NCBI GenBank assembly: GCA_002305765.1
Contig: DBQU01000065.1
Location: 1 to 25,157 of the forward strand
DNA: 25,157 nucleotides
Source of the DNA: Deltaproteobacteria bacterium UBA1386
GTDB lineage: Bacteria; Desulfobacterota; Syntrophorhabdia; Syntrophorhabdales; Syntrophorhabdaceae
Direction of reading: 5' to 3'
Positions within the stretch are counted from its first letter, which is position 1; each line of letters starts with the position of its first letter. Both the position numbers and the translations under genes were made by a program. Positions 6,968 to 14,483 of the stretch are shown piece after piece. Under the pieces are notes generated by a model. It worked only from the letters and a program-made list of their open reading frames with translations, searched no databases and had not been told where the DNA came from.

Positions 6968-6995
6968 TTGACACGCCTTTCATTTGTGCTATTAA
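6968..6995 (+). promoter_or_regulatory. Promoter of the second dodecin
   Basis: A perfect TTGACA (6968-6973) is followed after 16 bp by TATTAA (6990-6995, 4/6), about 35 bp before the ATG at 7032. It lies in the intergenic stretch shared with the divergent cyclic-nucleotide-binding gene. Confidence 0.5.
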
Positions 6996-7031
6996 CACCT
7001 TATAACACTCGCGGACAGCAAGGAGGTTGTC

Positions 7032-7271
7032 ATGGGAGGAAGCGTGTATGTCGTCAATGAGATCGTGGGCACCAGCACGACATCATGGGAGGATGCGGCA
7101 AAGACGGCCATAGAGACCGCCGCCAAAAGCGTTCATGACCTCCGTATCGGAGAGGTCGTGACCCAGGATGTGACCCTGGAGAACGGTAAGGTGGTGAGCT
7201 ACCGCGTCAGGCTCAACATCTCCTTCAAGTATCACCCGGACAAGGTCTGGCACGAGGAGGTCAAGCGCTGA
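7032..7271 (+). CDS. Dodecin family protein (second copy)
   Basis: A 79-residue dodecin homologue: beta strand YVVNEIVGTSTTS, the helix WEDAAKTAIETAAKSVHDLR, then strands EVVTQDVTLENGKVVSYRVR and LNISFKYH. GTSxTSWEDA and ENGKVxxYRVxL fit the family closely. As in the copy at 3981-4196, the flavin-stacking Trp after the helix is absent (LRIGEVV). The C terminus is about ten residues longer than in the first copy and charged (HPDKVWHEEVKR), with a Trp that might reach a ligand. The ATG is preceded by AAGGAGG at ideal spacing. The two dodecins are clearly diverged rather than a recent duplication. The following 140 bp to the convergent channel gene contain no convincing terminator. Confidence 0.87.
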   Translation: MGGSVYVVNEIVGTSTTSWEDAAKTAIETAAKSVHDLRIGEVVTQDVTLENGKVVSYRVRLNISFKYHPDKVWHEEVKR

Positions 7272-7412
7272 GCAAGAGACATTCCCTGCAACCTCAGACC
7301 ACGTACCCGCCGCCCGGCCCCGTTCCTCGAAGGTGAGATATCCGGCGGCACCCCCCGCGGGCTTCACCGCGGCAGAAGCCTTGCCTGATCGGGAGAAAGA
7401 CGGTAATGCCGG

Positions 7413-8093
7413 CTAGCGTCCGTCGTTGTGCTTCCGTGCGTGTACCGCCACGTGCAGTCCTACGAGACGGGCAACAAAGACCGCCACGTAAAGCTGACCC
7501 ACAAGGGCCTCGATCACGGAGAAGAGTTTTGCCGGATAGGACCGGGGTAGTATGTCACCAAATCCCAGGCATGTTATGGTGCTGATGCTGTAATACAGGA
7601 AGTCACCCTGACCGACCGTGCCCTCGGGGAAAAGGAAGGACCGGGGATCGCACATCCACAGCAGCTGGTAGACCATCTGCCACCACGTACCCATCATTAT
7701 ATACACGGAGATCCCGCCCTTGATGGTATCGCCCGTTACCAGCCTCTCGGAGAATATCCGACGCGTCATGAACACGATGAGTATCCCGATCATCAGTATG
7801 TAGACGATAATGGCAACCGTTCCCAGGGACTTGCTGTGCACGACGAACACGGCGAGGTAGTGCAGGAGCAGCGCCAGAAAAGACAGGGTTATATAGGCGG
7901 CAAAGAGGAGCCGGGAGGCCCTCAGGATCTTCAGCATGATTATGAAAACGACCATCGCGAAGAGCGAACCAACGGTGTAATGCATCATGTCATTGTGAGC
8001 GGTAAAAGCTGAACCCGCCAGCAGAATGACGAGAAAGAAGAGGAGGAGGGAATACTTGTTCTCGATAATGCGTTCGATGCGTTCTCTGTCCAA
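7413..8093 (-). CDS. Potassium channel-like membrane protein (ion channel 2 type)
   Basis: A 226-residue integral membrane protein with about six hydrophobic segments (about 15-31, 42-58, 62-84, 92-111, 126-150, 188-212). Between the last two is a pore loop with the selectivity-filter sequence STITCLGFGD (171-180), matching TxxTxGFGD of two-pore-helix K+ channels; GFG occurs in a minority of such channels in place of GYG. There is no RCK or cyclic-nucleotide domain: the tail is only about 14 residues, so gating must come from the membrane part or a partner. The gene starts at TTG (8093), supported by AAGGGGG at proper spacing; no usable ATG is nearby. It is transcribed in the same direction as the response regulator upstream, but a gap of 181 bp separates them. 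Confidence 0.8.
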   Translation of the reverse strand: MDRERIERIIENKYSLLLFFLVILLAGSAFTAHNDMMHYTVGSLFAMVVFIIMLKILRASRLLFAAYITLSFLALLLHYLAVFVVHSKSLGTVAIIVYILMIGILIVFMTRRIFSERLVTGDTIKGGISVYIMMGTWWQMVYQLLWMCDPRSFLFPEGTVGQGDFLYYSISTITCLGFGDILPRSYPAKLFSVIEALVGQLYVAVFVARLVGLHVAVHARKHNDGR

Positions 8094-8274
8094 CCGTGCC
8101 CCCTTGAGAGGATCTTCCCTGCCGACGGGCCGATCTATTCATCTCCCCGCCTTCCCTGTCACCAACGTAGAATACCGCCTGTGGCGGGCTGACATTTTAT
8201 TGTGCAGCAAATGCTGACAATTTACAAGATGGAAGAGAGAACGTGGGAGTGCCTCAAGACATGCGGGACCTTTT

Positions 8275-8907
8275 CTATTCGCCCTTCATGCCCTTTTCGA
8301 CTTCTTCCCTGCATCTCGGACAAAGCCCGTGGCTGAAGGTCGCTTCACTGTGCTTGCCGAGATATACCTCCAGTTCGTCCCAGTATCCCGCGTCGTCCCG
8401 TATCCTTTTGCACCACGCGCAGATCGGTATGAGACCTCTGAGCGTCTTGATCTCTTCGAGGGCTTTTCTAAGCTCCTGGATCGTTGCTTCCTGCTCCTTC
8501 TTCGTTTCCCTGAGCGCGTCCTCTGCACGCTTGATCCGTTCCATCGCCTGTACCCGGGCAATGAACTCCTTCCTGGAGACCGGCTTGACGAGATAACCGT
8601 CGGCACCTGCTGAAAGACCCTCTGCCTGCTGGTTCGACGATATATGGACTCCGGAAAGAAGGATCACGAAGGAACCCTGCAGGCCGGGATCATTCTTGAC
8701 CTTCCGGCATATGTCTGTCCCCGTCACATCCGGAAGCATGACGTCGAGGATGATGAGGTCCGGATGATGGGTACGGACCGTCTCGAGGCACTCCTGTCCC
8801 GTCGTGGCCTGCAACACCTCATATCCCGCCTGCCGGAGGAGGGAGGACGTCAGTTCGAGGACAATGGGATCATCGTCCGTGACAAGTACCTTGAATGCGT
8901 GGGTCAC
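8275..8907 (-). CDS. Response regulator with receiver, coiled coil and CxxC...CxxC module
   Basis: A 210-residue protein. A complete receiver domain (5-122) has the acidic pocket DDD (11-13), phosphoacceptor Asp55 in LIILDVMLPD, Ser95 in the switch position and Lys108-Pro109. A helical, likely coiled-coil linker (125-158) leads to a C-terminal module with Cys163, Cys166, His193, Cys196 and Cys199 (start PICAWCKRIRDD, end FSHGLCPRC). There is no DNA-binding or enzymatic output domain, so the module itself or a partner is the output. The same module ends the membrane protein at 3327-3878. The frame reaches an ATG at 8943, but the GTG at 8907 is preceded by GAGGAGG with 8-nt spacing and removes 12 residues that are not part of the receiver fold. 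No kinase gene is adjacent, so this is an orphan regulator. Confidence 0.87.
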   Translation of the reverse strand: MTHAFKVLVTDDDPIVLELTSSLLRQAGYEVLQATTGQECLETVRTHHPDLIILDVMLPDVTGTDICRKVKNDPGLQGSFVILLSGVHISSNQQAEGLSAGADGYLVKPVSRKEFIARVQAMERIKRAEDALRETKKEQEATIQELRKALEEIKTLRGLIPICAWCKRIRDDAGYWDELEVYLGKHSEATFSHGLCPRCREEVEKGMKGE

Positions 8908-8933
8908 GCTGTCCACCTCCTCACCTGTCCTAT

Positions 8934-8962
8934 ATTCCATCACAGATACACGGGGACGTCAA
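8934..8962 (-). promoter_or_regulatory. Possible promoter of the response regulator
   Basis: TTGACG (8957-8962), 17 bp, TGGAAT (8934-8939) on the minus strand. The -35 is good, the -10 matches 4/6. If real, transcription starts near 8927, inside the longer reading frame, which supports the GTG start at 8907. Confidence 0.35.
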
Positions 8963-9079
8963 CCGATGGACCCCCGAAAAACCCATTGTCCTTTCAGTAA
9001 GTTCCAGCCGGCACCATGTTGCCTTGACACGCGCGGAGCCGACCGTGAGTGAATCGCCCGTACGGCAAATCCCGCCAAC

Positions 9080-9110
9080 GTGCAGGCGGGCACCCTGCCC
9101 GCCGGTGCAC
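9080..9110. promoter_or_regulatory. Strong hairpin upstream of the riboswitch promoter
   Basis: GTGCA-GGCGGGC and GCCCGCC-GG-TGCAC form a 12-bp stem with a two-base bulge and loop ACCCT. On the plus strand it is followed by GCGCTTCTTT. It lies between the divergent response regulator and exporter units and could insulate them, but no gene clearly reads into it. Confidence 0.35.
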
Positions 9111-9133
9111 GCGCTTCTTTCCATGGGCAATTC

Positions 9134-9163
9134 TTGATTTTTGACGTTTTTCCGGCTTATAAT
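9134..9163 (+). promoter_or_regulatory. Promoter of the riboswitch-exporter unit
   Basis: TTGATT (9134-9139), 18 bp, consensus TATAAT (9158-9163). The predicted start near 9170 lies just upstream of the riboswitch aptamer. Confidence 0.6.
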
Positions 9164-9171
9164 AGTCCCGC

Positions 9172-9308
9172 GTTGTTGAAGGGGAGTAGCTAGACAGGCA
9201 GGATCAACATGCTGGGGCGACCCTGGTCCTGCCGTTGGCAGGCATAAGCCAATTAGCGAGACCTTCGGTATGCGATCGTACCGCGTACTGAAGAGTCTCG
9301 TTTTTTTT
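9172..9308 (+). promoter_or_regulatory. yybP-ykoY family (Mn2+) riboswitch
   Basis: The leader contains the hallmark AAGGGGAGTAGC (9179-9190) of the yybP-ykoY aptamer. A GGCAGGA/TCCTGCC hairpin (9197-9233) and a small TTGGC/GCCAA hairpin come next, then the segment GAGACCTTCGG leading into a terminator. This family senses Mn2+ in the bacteria tested and raises expression of Mn efflux or handling genes. It sits directly upstream of a UPF0016-type exporter, one of the two gene families most often under this riboswitch (established knowledge), so motif and context agree. Confidence 0.85.
9257..9308 (+). terminator. Riboswitch expression platform: intrinsic terminator
   Basis: CGAGAC (9257-9262) pairs with GTCTCG (9295-9300), CTTC (9263-9266) with GAAG (9290-9293) and GGTA (9267-9270) with TACC (9279-9282). 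A run of eight T follows at 9301-9308. The stem reuses bases of the aptamer's 3' part, so metal binding would be expected to prevent termination and turn on the exporter. Confidence 0.8.
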
Positions 9309-9326
9309 GGCACTTCGGGGGTTCGA

Positions 9327-9977
9327 ATGAGCGTATATCTGGCATCGGTCATCTTCGTAGTTCTCGCCGAGATGGGGGACAAGACCCAGCTTCTCGCGAT
9401 GGCCTTCGCGTCGCGGTACCGCTGGCAGACGGTGCTGTGGGCAGTCTTCGTCGCCACCCTCGTCAACCATTTCTTCGCCGTCGTGGCCGGAAGCTATCTC
9501 ACGCGGTTCGTCCCCATACAGTACATTCAGATAGCGGCCTCCGCCTCGTTCATACTCTTCGGTCTCTGGACCATCCGCGGGGACACGCTGGAGGGGGAGG
9601 ACAAGCGGTTCAACTTCAGCCCCTTCTGGACCGTGGCCGTGGCCTTCTTCTTCGCCGAGATGGGGGACAAGACCCAGCTCGCCACCGTGGCCCTGGCAAC
9701 AAAGTACAGCAATATCCTCGTGGTCTGGTTTGGTACCACAACGGCGATGATCATCGCCGACGCCATCGGCATCATCATCGGGATCGTCATGGGCAAGAAG
9801 ATCCCCGAACGCTTTGTCAAATGGTTCGCCGCCGTCATCTTCATGCTCTTCGGCGCCATCGGCCTCTATGAGTATCTGCCGAAGAACCTGCTCACGCCAC
9901 CCGTAATAGCGGCGGGGCTGGCGCTCATCGTCCTTCTGACCATCCTCGTAGCCCGCAGGAACAATGCGAAAGCGTGA
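9327..9977 (+). CDS. mneA: UPF0016/GDT1 (TMEM165) family cation exporter, probable Mn2+ efflux
   Basis: A 216-residue inner-membrane protein built from two related halves of three membrane segments each. Each half opens with the family signature: AEMGDKTQL at Glu15-Thr20 and again AEMGDKTQL at Glu111-Thr116. These acidic motifs form the cation-binding site in the family; bacterial members (MneA of Vibrio cholerae, Mnx of Synechocystis) export Mn2+, and eukaryotic ones move Ca2+/Mn2+. The Mn2+-type riboswitch upstream supports a manganese role here. The frame is open to 9270, but that part is riboswitch terminator RNA; the ATG at 9327 follows CGGGGG and gives a normal first membrane helix. A large hairpin follows the stop codon. 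The family is certain; the symbol is by analogy. Confidence 0.9.
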   Translation: MSVYLASVIFVVLAEMGDKTQLLAMAFASRYRWQTVLWAVFVATLVNHFFAVVAGSYLTRFVPIQYIQIAASASFILFGLWTIRGDTLEGEDKRFNFSPFWTVAVAFFFAEMGDKTQLATVALATKYSNILVVWFGTTTAMIIADAIGIIIGIVMGKKIPERFVKWFAAVIFMLFGAIGLYEYLPKNLLTPPVIAAGLALIVLLTILVARRNNAKA

Positions 9978-10026
9978 ACGGGTCGGCGCTTTGCGCCTGC
10001 GAGTCCGCGCGGGAGCGCTGACCCGT
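9978..10026 (+). terminator. Large hairpin after the exporter gene
   Basis: ACGGGTCGGCGCT (9978-9990) and AGCGCTGACCCGT (10014-10026) pair over 13 bp with one G-U wobble, starting at the base after the stop codon. There is no T-run, so it may be a weak or factor-assisted terminator or an mRNA 3'-end stabiliser. Confidence 0.45.
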
Positions 10027-10055
10027 GTGCTCGTTCGCCCGACGGGCGGTACGCT

Positions 10056-10085
10056 TTGACATCCCGAAAAACTATATGATATCCT
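10056..10085 (+). promoter_or_regulatory. Candidate promoter of the Tim44-like/addAB unit
   Basis: A perfect TTGACA (10056-10061) is followed after 18 bp by TATCCT (10080-10085, 4/6), about 47 bp before the ATG at 10132. The surrounding AT-rich ACTATATGATATC offers alternative -10 boxes. Confidence 0.45.
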
Positions 10086-10131
10086 GACACTTCAAGCGGT
10101 TCTATCAATAATTGGGGGTAAAGGGAAAAAC

Positions 10132-11124
10132 ATGGACGCAAGGTCAAGAAAAATAGGGAGCTTCTTCATTATCGGCGTGGCGATGTTCTTTCTTTCCTGC
10201 ATTGTCCTCGAAACGGCGGCCGAGGCACGGGCCGGAGGCGGACGCAGTATGGGGTCCCGGGGATTCAGTTCGGGAAGCAGGAGCTCGGGTGGCTCTTACA
10301 ACCGGTCCGCACCCTATAACACCACCAACCCGACCGTCCAGCCAGGCACTCCCCGGCAGCCGAATCCGTACAGCCCGGGGAGGAGTTTTCTTTACGGCCT
10401 CGGCGGCGGACTCATGGGCGGAATGATCGGCAGCATGCTCTTCGGCCGGTCCGGTTACGGCGGAATGGGCAACTATGGCGGCGGAGGTTTCGGTTTTGGA
10501 GATATCGTCATCCTCCTGATCATAGCCGGGATCATCTACTTCGTGTACAAACGCTACAAGGCCAACAGACAGATGCAGATGAGCGGCGCTTCCCCGGCGG
10601 GCTTCGGCTCTTACGGATACAACGAGCCGGTCTATGACATCTCATACACGCCCCAGCCGGCCCTGGGCTCCGTGTCTGACGGCATTCGCCACATTGCGGC
10701 ACTGGACCCTGCATTCAGCGAGCAGTCCTTCCGCGAGACCGCCGAGGACCTTTTCTTCAAGATACAGGGCGGCTGGACGCGGCGCGACATCGGCGGCATC
10801 GCCGGCCTTCTGACGCCTCAGACACGCGACACCTTCCAGGGAGATATCAGCCGCTACCTCGCTGAAAAGAAGATAAACCGCCTGGAGAACATAGCGGTGC
10901 GGCAGGTGGAGATCGTCGACGCCGTCCAGGACCAGGGCGAGGAGTTCGTCACCGTCCGGTACACGGCAAGCCTTCTCGACTTCACCACCGACGAGACGGG
11001 CACCGTCCTGTCGGGCAGCCCCACGGACCCGGTGAAGTTCCTCGAATACTGGACCTATACGCGCAAGACCGGCGAGCGCGACTGGAAGCTCGCCGCAATC
11101 ACTCAAGAACAGGATTACCGCTGA
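10132..11124 (+). CDS. Tim44-like domain membrane protein
   Basis: A 330-residue envelope protein. The N terminus is a signal anchor or signal peptide (hydrophobic 10-30). A low-complexity Gly/Ser/Asn/Pro-rich stretch follows (about 35-125, with repeated GGG and YGG), then a transmembrane helix (about 124-140, IVILLIIAGIIYFVYKRY). The soluble C-terminal domain (about 180-330) has the Tim44-like fold pattern: helix AEDLFFKIQGGWTRRDIGGIAGLLTP, then strands ending FLEYWTYTRKTGERDWKLAAI. Such proteins are widespread and mostly uncharacterised in bacteria; the domain is related to the mitochondrial import motor subunit but no such job is implied. AGGGA precedes the ATG. Only 8 bp separate its stop codon from addA, so they are probably co-transcribed, although a functional link is not obvious. 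Confidence 0.82.
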   Translation: MDARSRKIGSFFIIGVAMFFLSCIVLETAAEARAGGGRSMGSRGFSSGSRSSGGSYNRSAPYNTTNPTVQPGTPRQPNPYSPGRSFLYGLGGGLMGGMIGSMLFGRSGYGGMGNYGGGGFGFGDIVILLIIAGIIYFVYKRYKANRQMQMSGASPAGFGSYGYNEPVYDISYTPQPALGSVSDGIRHIAALDPAFSEQSFRETAEDLFFKIQGGWTRRDIGGIAGLLTPQTRDTFQGDISRYLAEKKINRLENIAVRQVEIVDAVQDQGEEFVTVRYTASLLDFTTDETGTVLSGSPTDPVKFLEYWTYTRKTGERDWKLAAITQEQDYR

Positions 11125-11132
11125 CGTCGTCC

Positions 11133-14100
11133 ATGGCCGACGACAGGACAAGGGGAACTGTTCCCCAGATCATCACCGTCCGGTCCTCAGCCGGCTCCGG
11201 CAAGACATACCGCCTCGCCGAGCACTATCTGAAGGTCCTCCTTGCCGCCGCGCTGGCGGACACCACCCTCCCCACCCGCATGGCGAACATCGTCGCCATC
11301 ACCTTCACCAACAAGGCGGCGCAGGAGATGCGCACCCGCATCCTGGAATGGATGAAGCGAATAATCCTCGACCTGCCCTTCGAGAACTCATCACTCAAAC
11401 CCCTCGATACTATCATGAAGGGGATAACGACAGTCCTGCCCGACGCCCCTCTGCCGGACCGGGGGGCCTCGGACGCCCTTCAGGAAGCCGGCGACCTTAC
11501 CGCCAGGGCCCTGAAGGTCAGGGACTATCTCATGGGCGCCATGGACCGACGGTTCACGGAGCTGCTCAAGGATTTCGGCCGCTTCAACGTCAGCACCATC
11601 GACAGTTTCGTAAACCTCACGCTCAAGGCCTCGGCGATGCAGCTCAACCTGCCGCCGGACTTCGAGGTGTCAACGGAAACAAAGGAGCTCATCGACCTCG
11701 CCCTCAGGGAATGCCTGCAGAGGACGGGGGAGGATGGACGCGCCCGGGCAATCTTCGACGCGTTCCTCGAGAGCTACATCGAACTCGAAGGTGACCGCGC
11801 GGGCTGGGTCCCCCGGGACCTCCTCGGGGCCGCCATCTCCTCCCTCTGGAATGAAGAGACCAAGGAGAACCGGCAATTCGTCCTGCCCGCCGGCGGCGCC
11901 CATGCCGGCGCCGCCGCCCTGCGCGCCAGCGTCGCCGACAGCGCGTCGCGCCTCCTTACGGCCCTGGCGGACGACACCGGCCTAAAACCCCTCTCCCACC
12001 TTCTTGCGGCGCTTAAGAGGTGCGCCGATCCGCGGGAGAACGCCCTTTCGAAAAGCGTTTACTTTGAGCGCTCCCTGGAAGATTGCCTGAAAAAGGGCAG
12101 CGATCCGCCCGGCCCGGAGGAAAGGGAACTCTGGGACACCGTGGTCCGCCTGCGCCAGCTTTATGCCGGGGCCCTGGCGGTTTCGAAATACGCCCCCTAC
12201 CTTCAGGTCTACAGTTTCTTCAAGGAGGTATTCCAGCGGGAGATCACATACTACAGGCGCGTCATCCCCATCGAGGAGCTCAACCGCCTGCTTCAGGACA
12301 TTGTCAGCCGCAGGGATTTCGTTCCCGAGATCTACTACACCCTTTCGGAGCGATACATCCATTTCCTTCTCGACGAATTCCAGGACACGAGCCTCCTGCA
12401 ATGGAAGAACGTCGAGGTCCTCGCGGAGGAGGCCTTGAGCCGGGGCGGAAGCCTTTTCCTCGTGGGCGACAGGAAACAGGCGATATATCGCTGGCGCGGA
12501 GGGCGACCGGAGCTTGTCGACGACATTGCCGAGCGTTACCAGGACCTCTACCGCGTGGAGGAACTCGGTCTCGACACCAACTACCGCAGTTCGGAGCACA
12601 TCGTCGCGTTCAACAACGCGGTCTTCGACGCCGAGAACCTTGCCGTCCTCGCGGGCTCGGTCCTCGGCGGACACCCCCCCGAGGCCGCCCGGGAGGCGGT
12701 GAAACCCTACCGGACATCGCGTCAGCACTTCCTGGAGGGGAAGAAGGGCATGGGGCTCGTGTCCATCGAACGGCTCACCGCGGAGGGAGATGACGAGAAT
12801 GGCCAGGACGTCTTCACCGGCGATGAGGCCCGGCAGCTCGTGGAGGAGAGGCTTAAAACGCTCGTTCAGGGGATAATGGCGCGGGGCGTCTTTCGACAGG
12901 GCGACCTCGCCGTTCTGGTGAGGACGCGGGAGGAGGCCGGGGCCGTCGCGGCGGTCCTCCTGTCCATGGGGCTCAGCGTCGAGTCGGAACACACCGTCAG
13001 CATCAGGAACAACCCTCTCATCCGGGAGGTCATCTGCTTTCTCAAGTTCCTCGACAAACCCGATGACGACCTTTCCTTCGCGTCATTCATAACGGGACGG
13101 ATATTCGCGGCGAAGAACGGCGACTGGGCGGCCCGGATGCCCGCGTGGCTGTCGGAGAGATATCTTACGGACCGGGACCGCTTCCTGTACCTCCAGTTCA
13201 AGTCCGATCACGGGGCTGTCTTCGAGGAAGGGTTCGCCTCTTTCCTTTCCCGGGCCAATTATCTTCCCCTTTACGACCTTGTTGTCAATTTCTACCGGCA
13301 TTGGGAGGTGCTCGTCCGATTCCCCGACGATGTGCCCTATCTCCTGCATTTCCTGGAACTCGTCAAGGAAAGGGAGCGCTCCGATATGAGCAGCCTTGCC
13401 GGCTTCATCGATTTCCTGGAGGAAAGCCCCCGCGGAGTTTCATACGGTGCCTCCAACGACGACAAGGCCTTTCTCCTCGCCACCCCGGACTCGCTCAATG
13501 CCGTGAAGGTGCTCACGATACACAAGGCGAAAGGGCTCCAGTTTCCCGTGGTCATCCTCCCCTTCGTGACCCTGACGTCCTTCTCCGCGTCATCGGGCCG
13601 GGACAAGCAGAGGTGCTTCCAGTGCGACGACGATGGGTTGAGGCTCTTCCACCTGAAGAAGGAGTACACCGATGTGTCCCCCGAGCTTGCCGCCCTCTAC
13701 CGGACAAAGGAACGGGAATATCTCTCCGACGAGCTCAACAACCTCTATGTCGCCTTTACCCGGCCCGAGGAGGAGCTGTACGTCCTTCTCACGGACAAGA
13801 AGAGGCAGAGGAACCACCTCATCGACAATATCTTCGGGATGGAGGCTTTCCGGCCTTTCGCGAACGACAGGTCGATAACCCTGGGAGAGCCGAGGAAGGC
13901 TGCCCGACCGGGCAAGGATGCCGCCACACCCCGGCCCGGCCCGGCGGCCTCTTTCGACGATTTCACAGGCGAGCCTGCGTGGGCCGTGAAGCTTCAAGGG
14001 AGTATAGCCGACCCGGGGCAACTCTCGAGACGCGCGGTCAGGGCGCGCAGGAAGGGTGACGCCATACACCGGGCGCTCTCCTTCATCGCGTCCCTGCCCG

Positions 14101-14483
14101 TTGACGATGAGACCATCGCGTCCCTTGCCAGGGCTGCCGCCATCCATGAAGGTATACCCGACGCGGCCCGCGAGGTCGAGCGATCACTGAAGGCCTTCTT
14201 CATGAACCGGCGCTTCCGGGCCTTCTTCGAGACAGGCCCCGGCCGTTCTTTTTACAACGAAAGGGCTATAGTGGACGCCAGGGGCAGCACCTTCAAGATG
14301 GACCGGGTGATAGTGGATCCCGGCCTGGTGCAGGTCATCGATTACAAGACCGGCGAGATCCGCTCCGACACCCACGTTGAACAGGTGAGCCGGTACGGCA
14401 GACTCCTCTCCGAGGTATATCCCGACCGGGAAGTTAGAGGCTTCCTCCTCTACCTCGATGACGGCGAGGTCGTCAGCATATGA
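11133..14483 (+). CDS. addA: AddA-like UvrD-family helicase-nuclease
   Basis: A large subunit (1116 residues) of an AddAB-type enzyme that processes double-strand DNA ends for RecA-dependent repair. Superfamily 1 helicase motifs occur in order: Walker A SSAGSGKT (18-25), AITFTNKAAQEMR, STIDSFV, Walker B DEFQDTS (about 414-420), VGDRKQAIYRWRGG (about 443-456), TNYRSSEHIV (about 482), LTIHKAKGLQFPVVILP (about 794) and NLYVAFTRPEEEL (about 870). The C terminus is a RecB-type nuclease: GDAIHRAL, the catalytic DYKTG (Asp1070, Lys1072) and QVSRYGRLL. All key residues are intact. The ATG at 11133 lacks a clear ribosome binding site and starts 8 bp after the previous stop codon, suggesting translational coupling. 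It overlaps addB by 4 bp (ATGA). The addA-addB order is the reverse of the more common addBA arrangement. Confidence 0.88.
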   Translation: MADDRTRGTVPQIITVRSSAGSGKTYRLAEHYLKVLLAAALADTTLPTRMANIVAITFTNKAAQEMRTRILEWMKRIILDLPFENSSLKPLDTIMKGITTVLPDAPLPDRGASDALQEAGDLTARALKVRDYLMGAMDRRFTELLKDFGRFNVSTIDSFVNLTLKASAMQLNLPPDFEVSTETKELIDLALRECLQRTGEDGRARAIFDAFLESYIELEGDRAGWVPRDLLGAAISSLWNEETKENRQFVLPAGGAHAGAAALRASVADSASRLLTALADDTGLKPLSHLLAALKRCADPRENALSKSVYFERSLEDCLKKGSDPPGPEERELWDTVVRLRQLYAGALAVSKYAPYLQVYSFFKEVFQREITYYRRVIPIEELNRLLQDIVSRRDFVPEIYYTLSERYIHFLLDEFQDTSLLQWKNVEVLAEEALSRGGSLFLVGDRKQAIYRWRGGRPELVDDIAERYQDLYRVEELGLDTNYRSSEHIVAFNNAVFDAENLAVLAGSVLGGHPPEAAREAVKPYRTSRQHFLEGKKGMGLVSIERLTAEGDDENGQDVFTGDEARQLVEERLKTLVQGIMARGVFRQGDLAVLVRTREEAGAVAAVLLSMGLSVESEHTVSIRNNPLIREVICFLKFLDKPDDDLSFASFITGRIFAAKNGDWAARMPAWLSERYLTDRDRFLYLQFKSDHGAVFEEGFASFLSRANYLPLYDLVVNFYRHWEVLVRFPDDVPYLLHFLELVKERERSDMSSLAGFIDFLEESPRGVSYGASNDDKAFLLATPDSLNAVKVLTIHKAKGLQFPVVILPFVTLTSFSASSGRDKQRCFQCDDDGLRLFHLKKEYTDVSPELAALYRTKEREYLSDELNNLYVAFTRPEEELYVLLTDKKRQRNHLIDNIFGMEAFRPFANDRSITLGEPRKAARPGKDAATPRPGPAASFDDFTGEPAWAVKLQGSIADPGQLSRRAVRARRKGDAIHRALSFIASLPVDDETIASLARAAAIHEGIPDAAREVERSLKAFFMNRRFRAFFETGPGRSFYNERAIVDARGSTFKMDRVIVDPGLVQVIDYKTGEIRSDTHVEQVSRYGRLLSEVYPDREVRGFLLYLDDGEVVSI

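Noticed and set aside
8195..8226. Imperfect dyad TTGTGCAGCA/TGCTGACAA upstream of the channel gene
   Set aside because: The arms differ by an inserted base and no convincing promoter could be placed around it, so it was not listed as a site.
9204..9470. Minus-strand frames across the riboswitch and exporter start
   Set aside because: They overlap conserved riboswitch RNA and the EMGDKT motif region of the exporter on the other strand.
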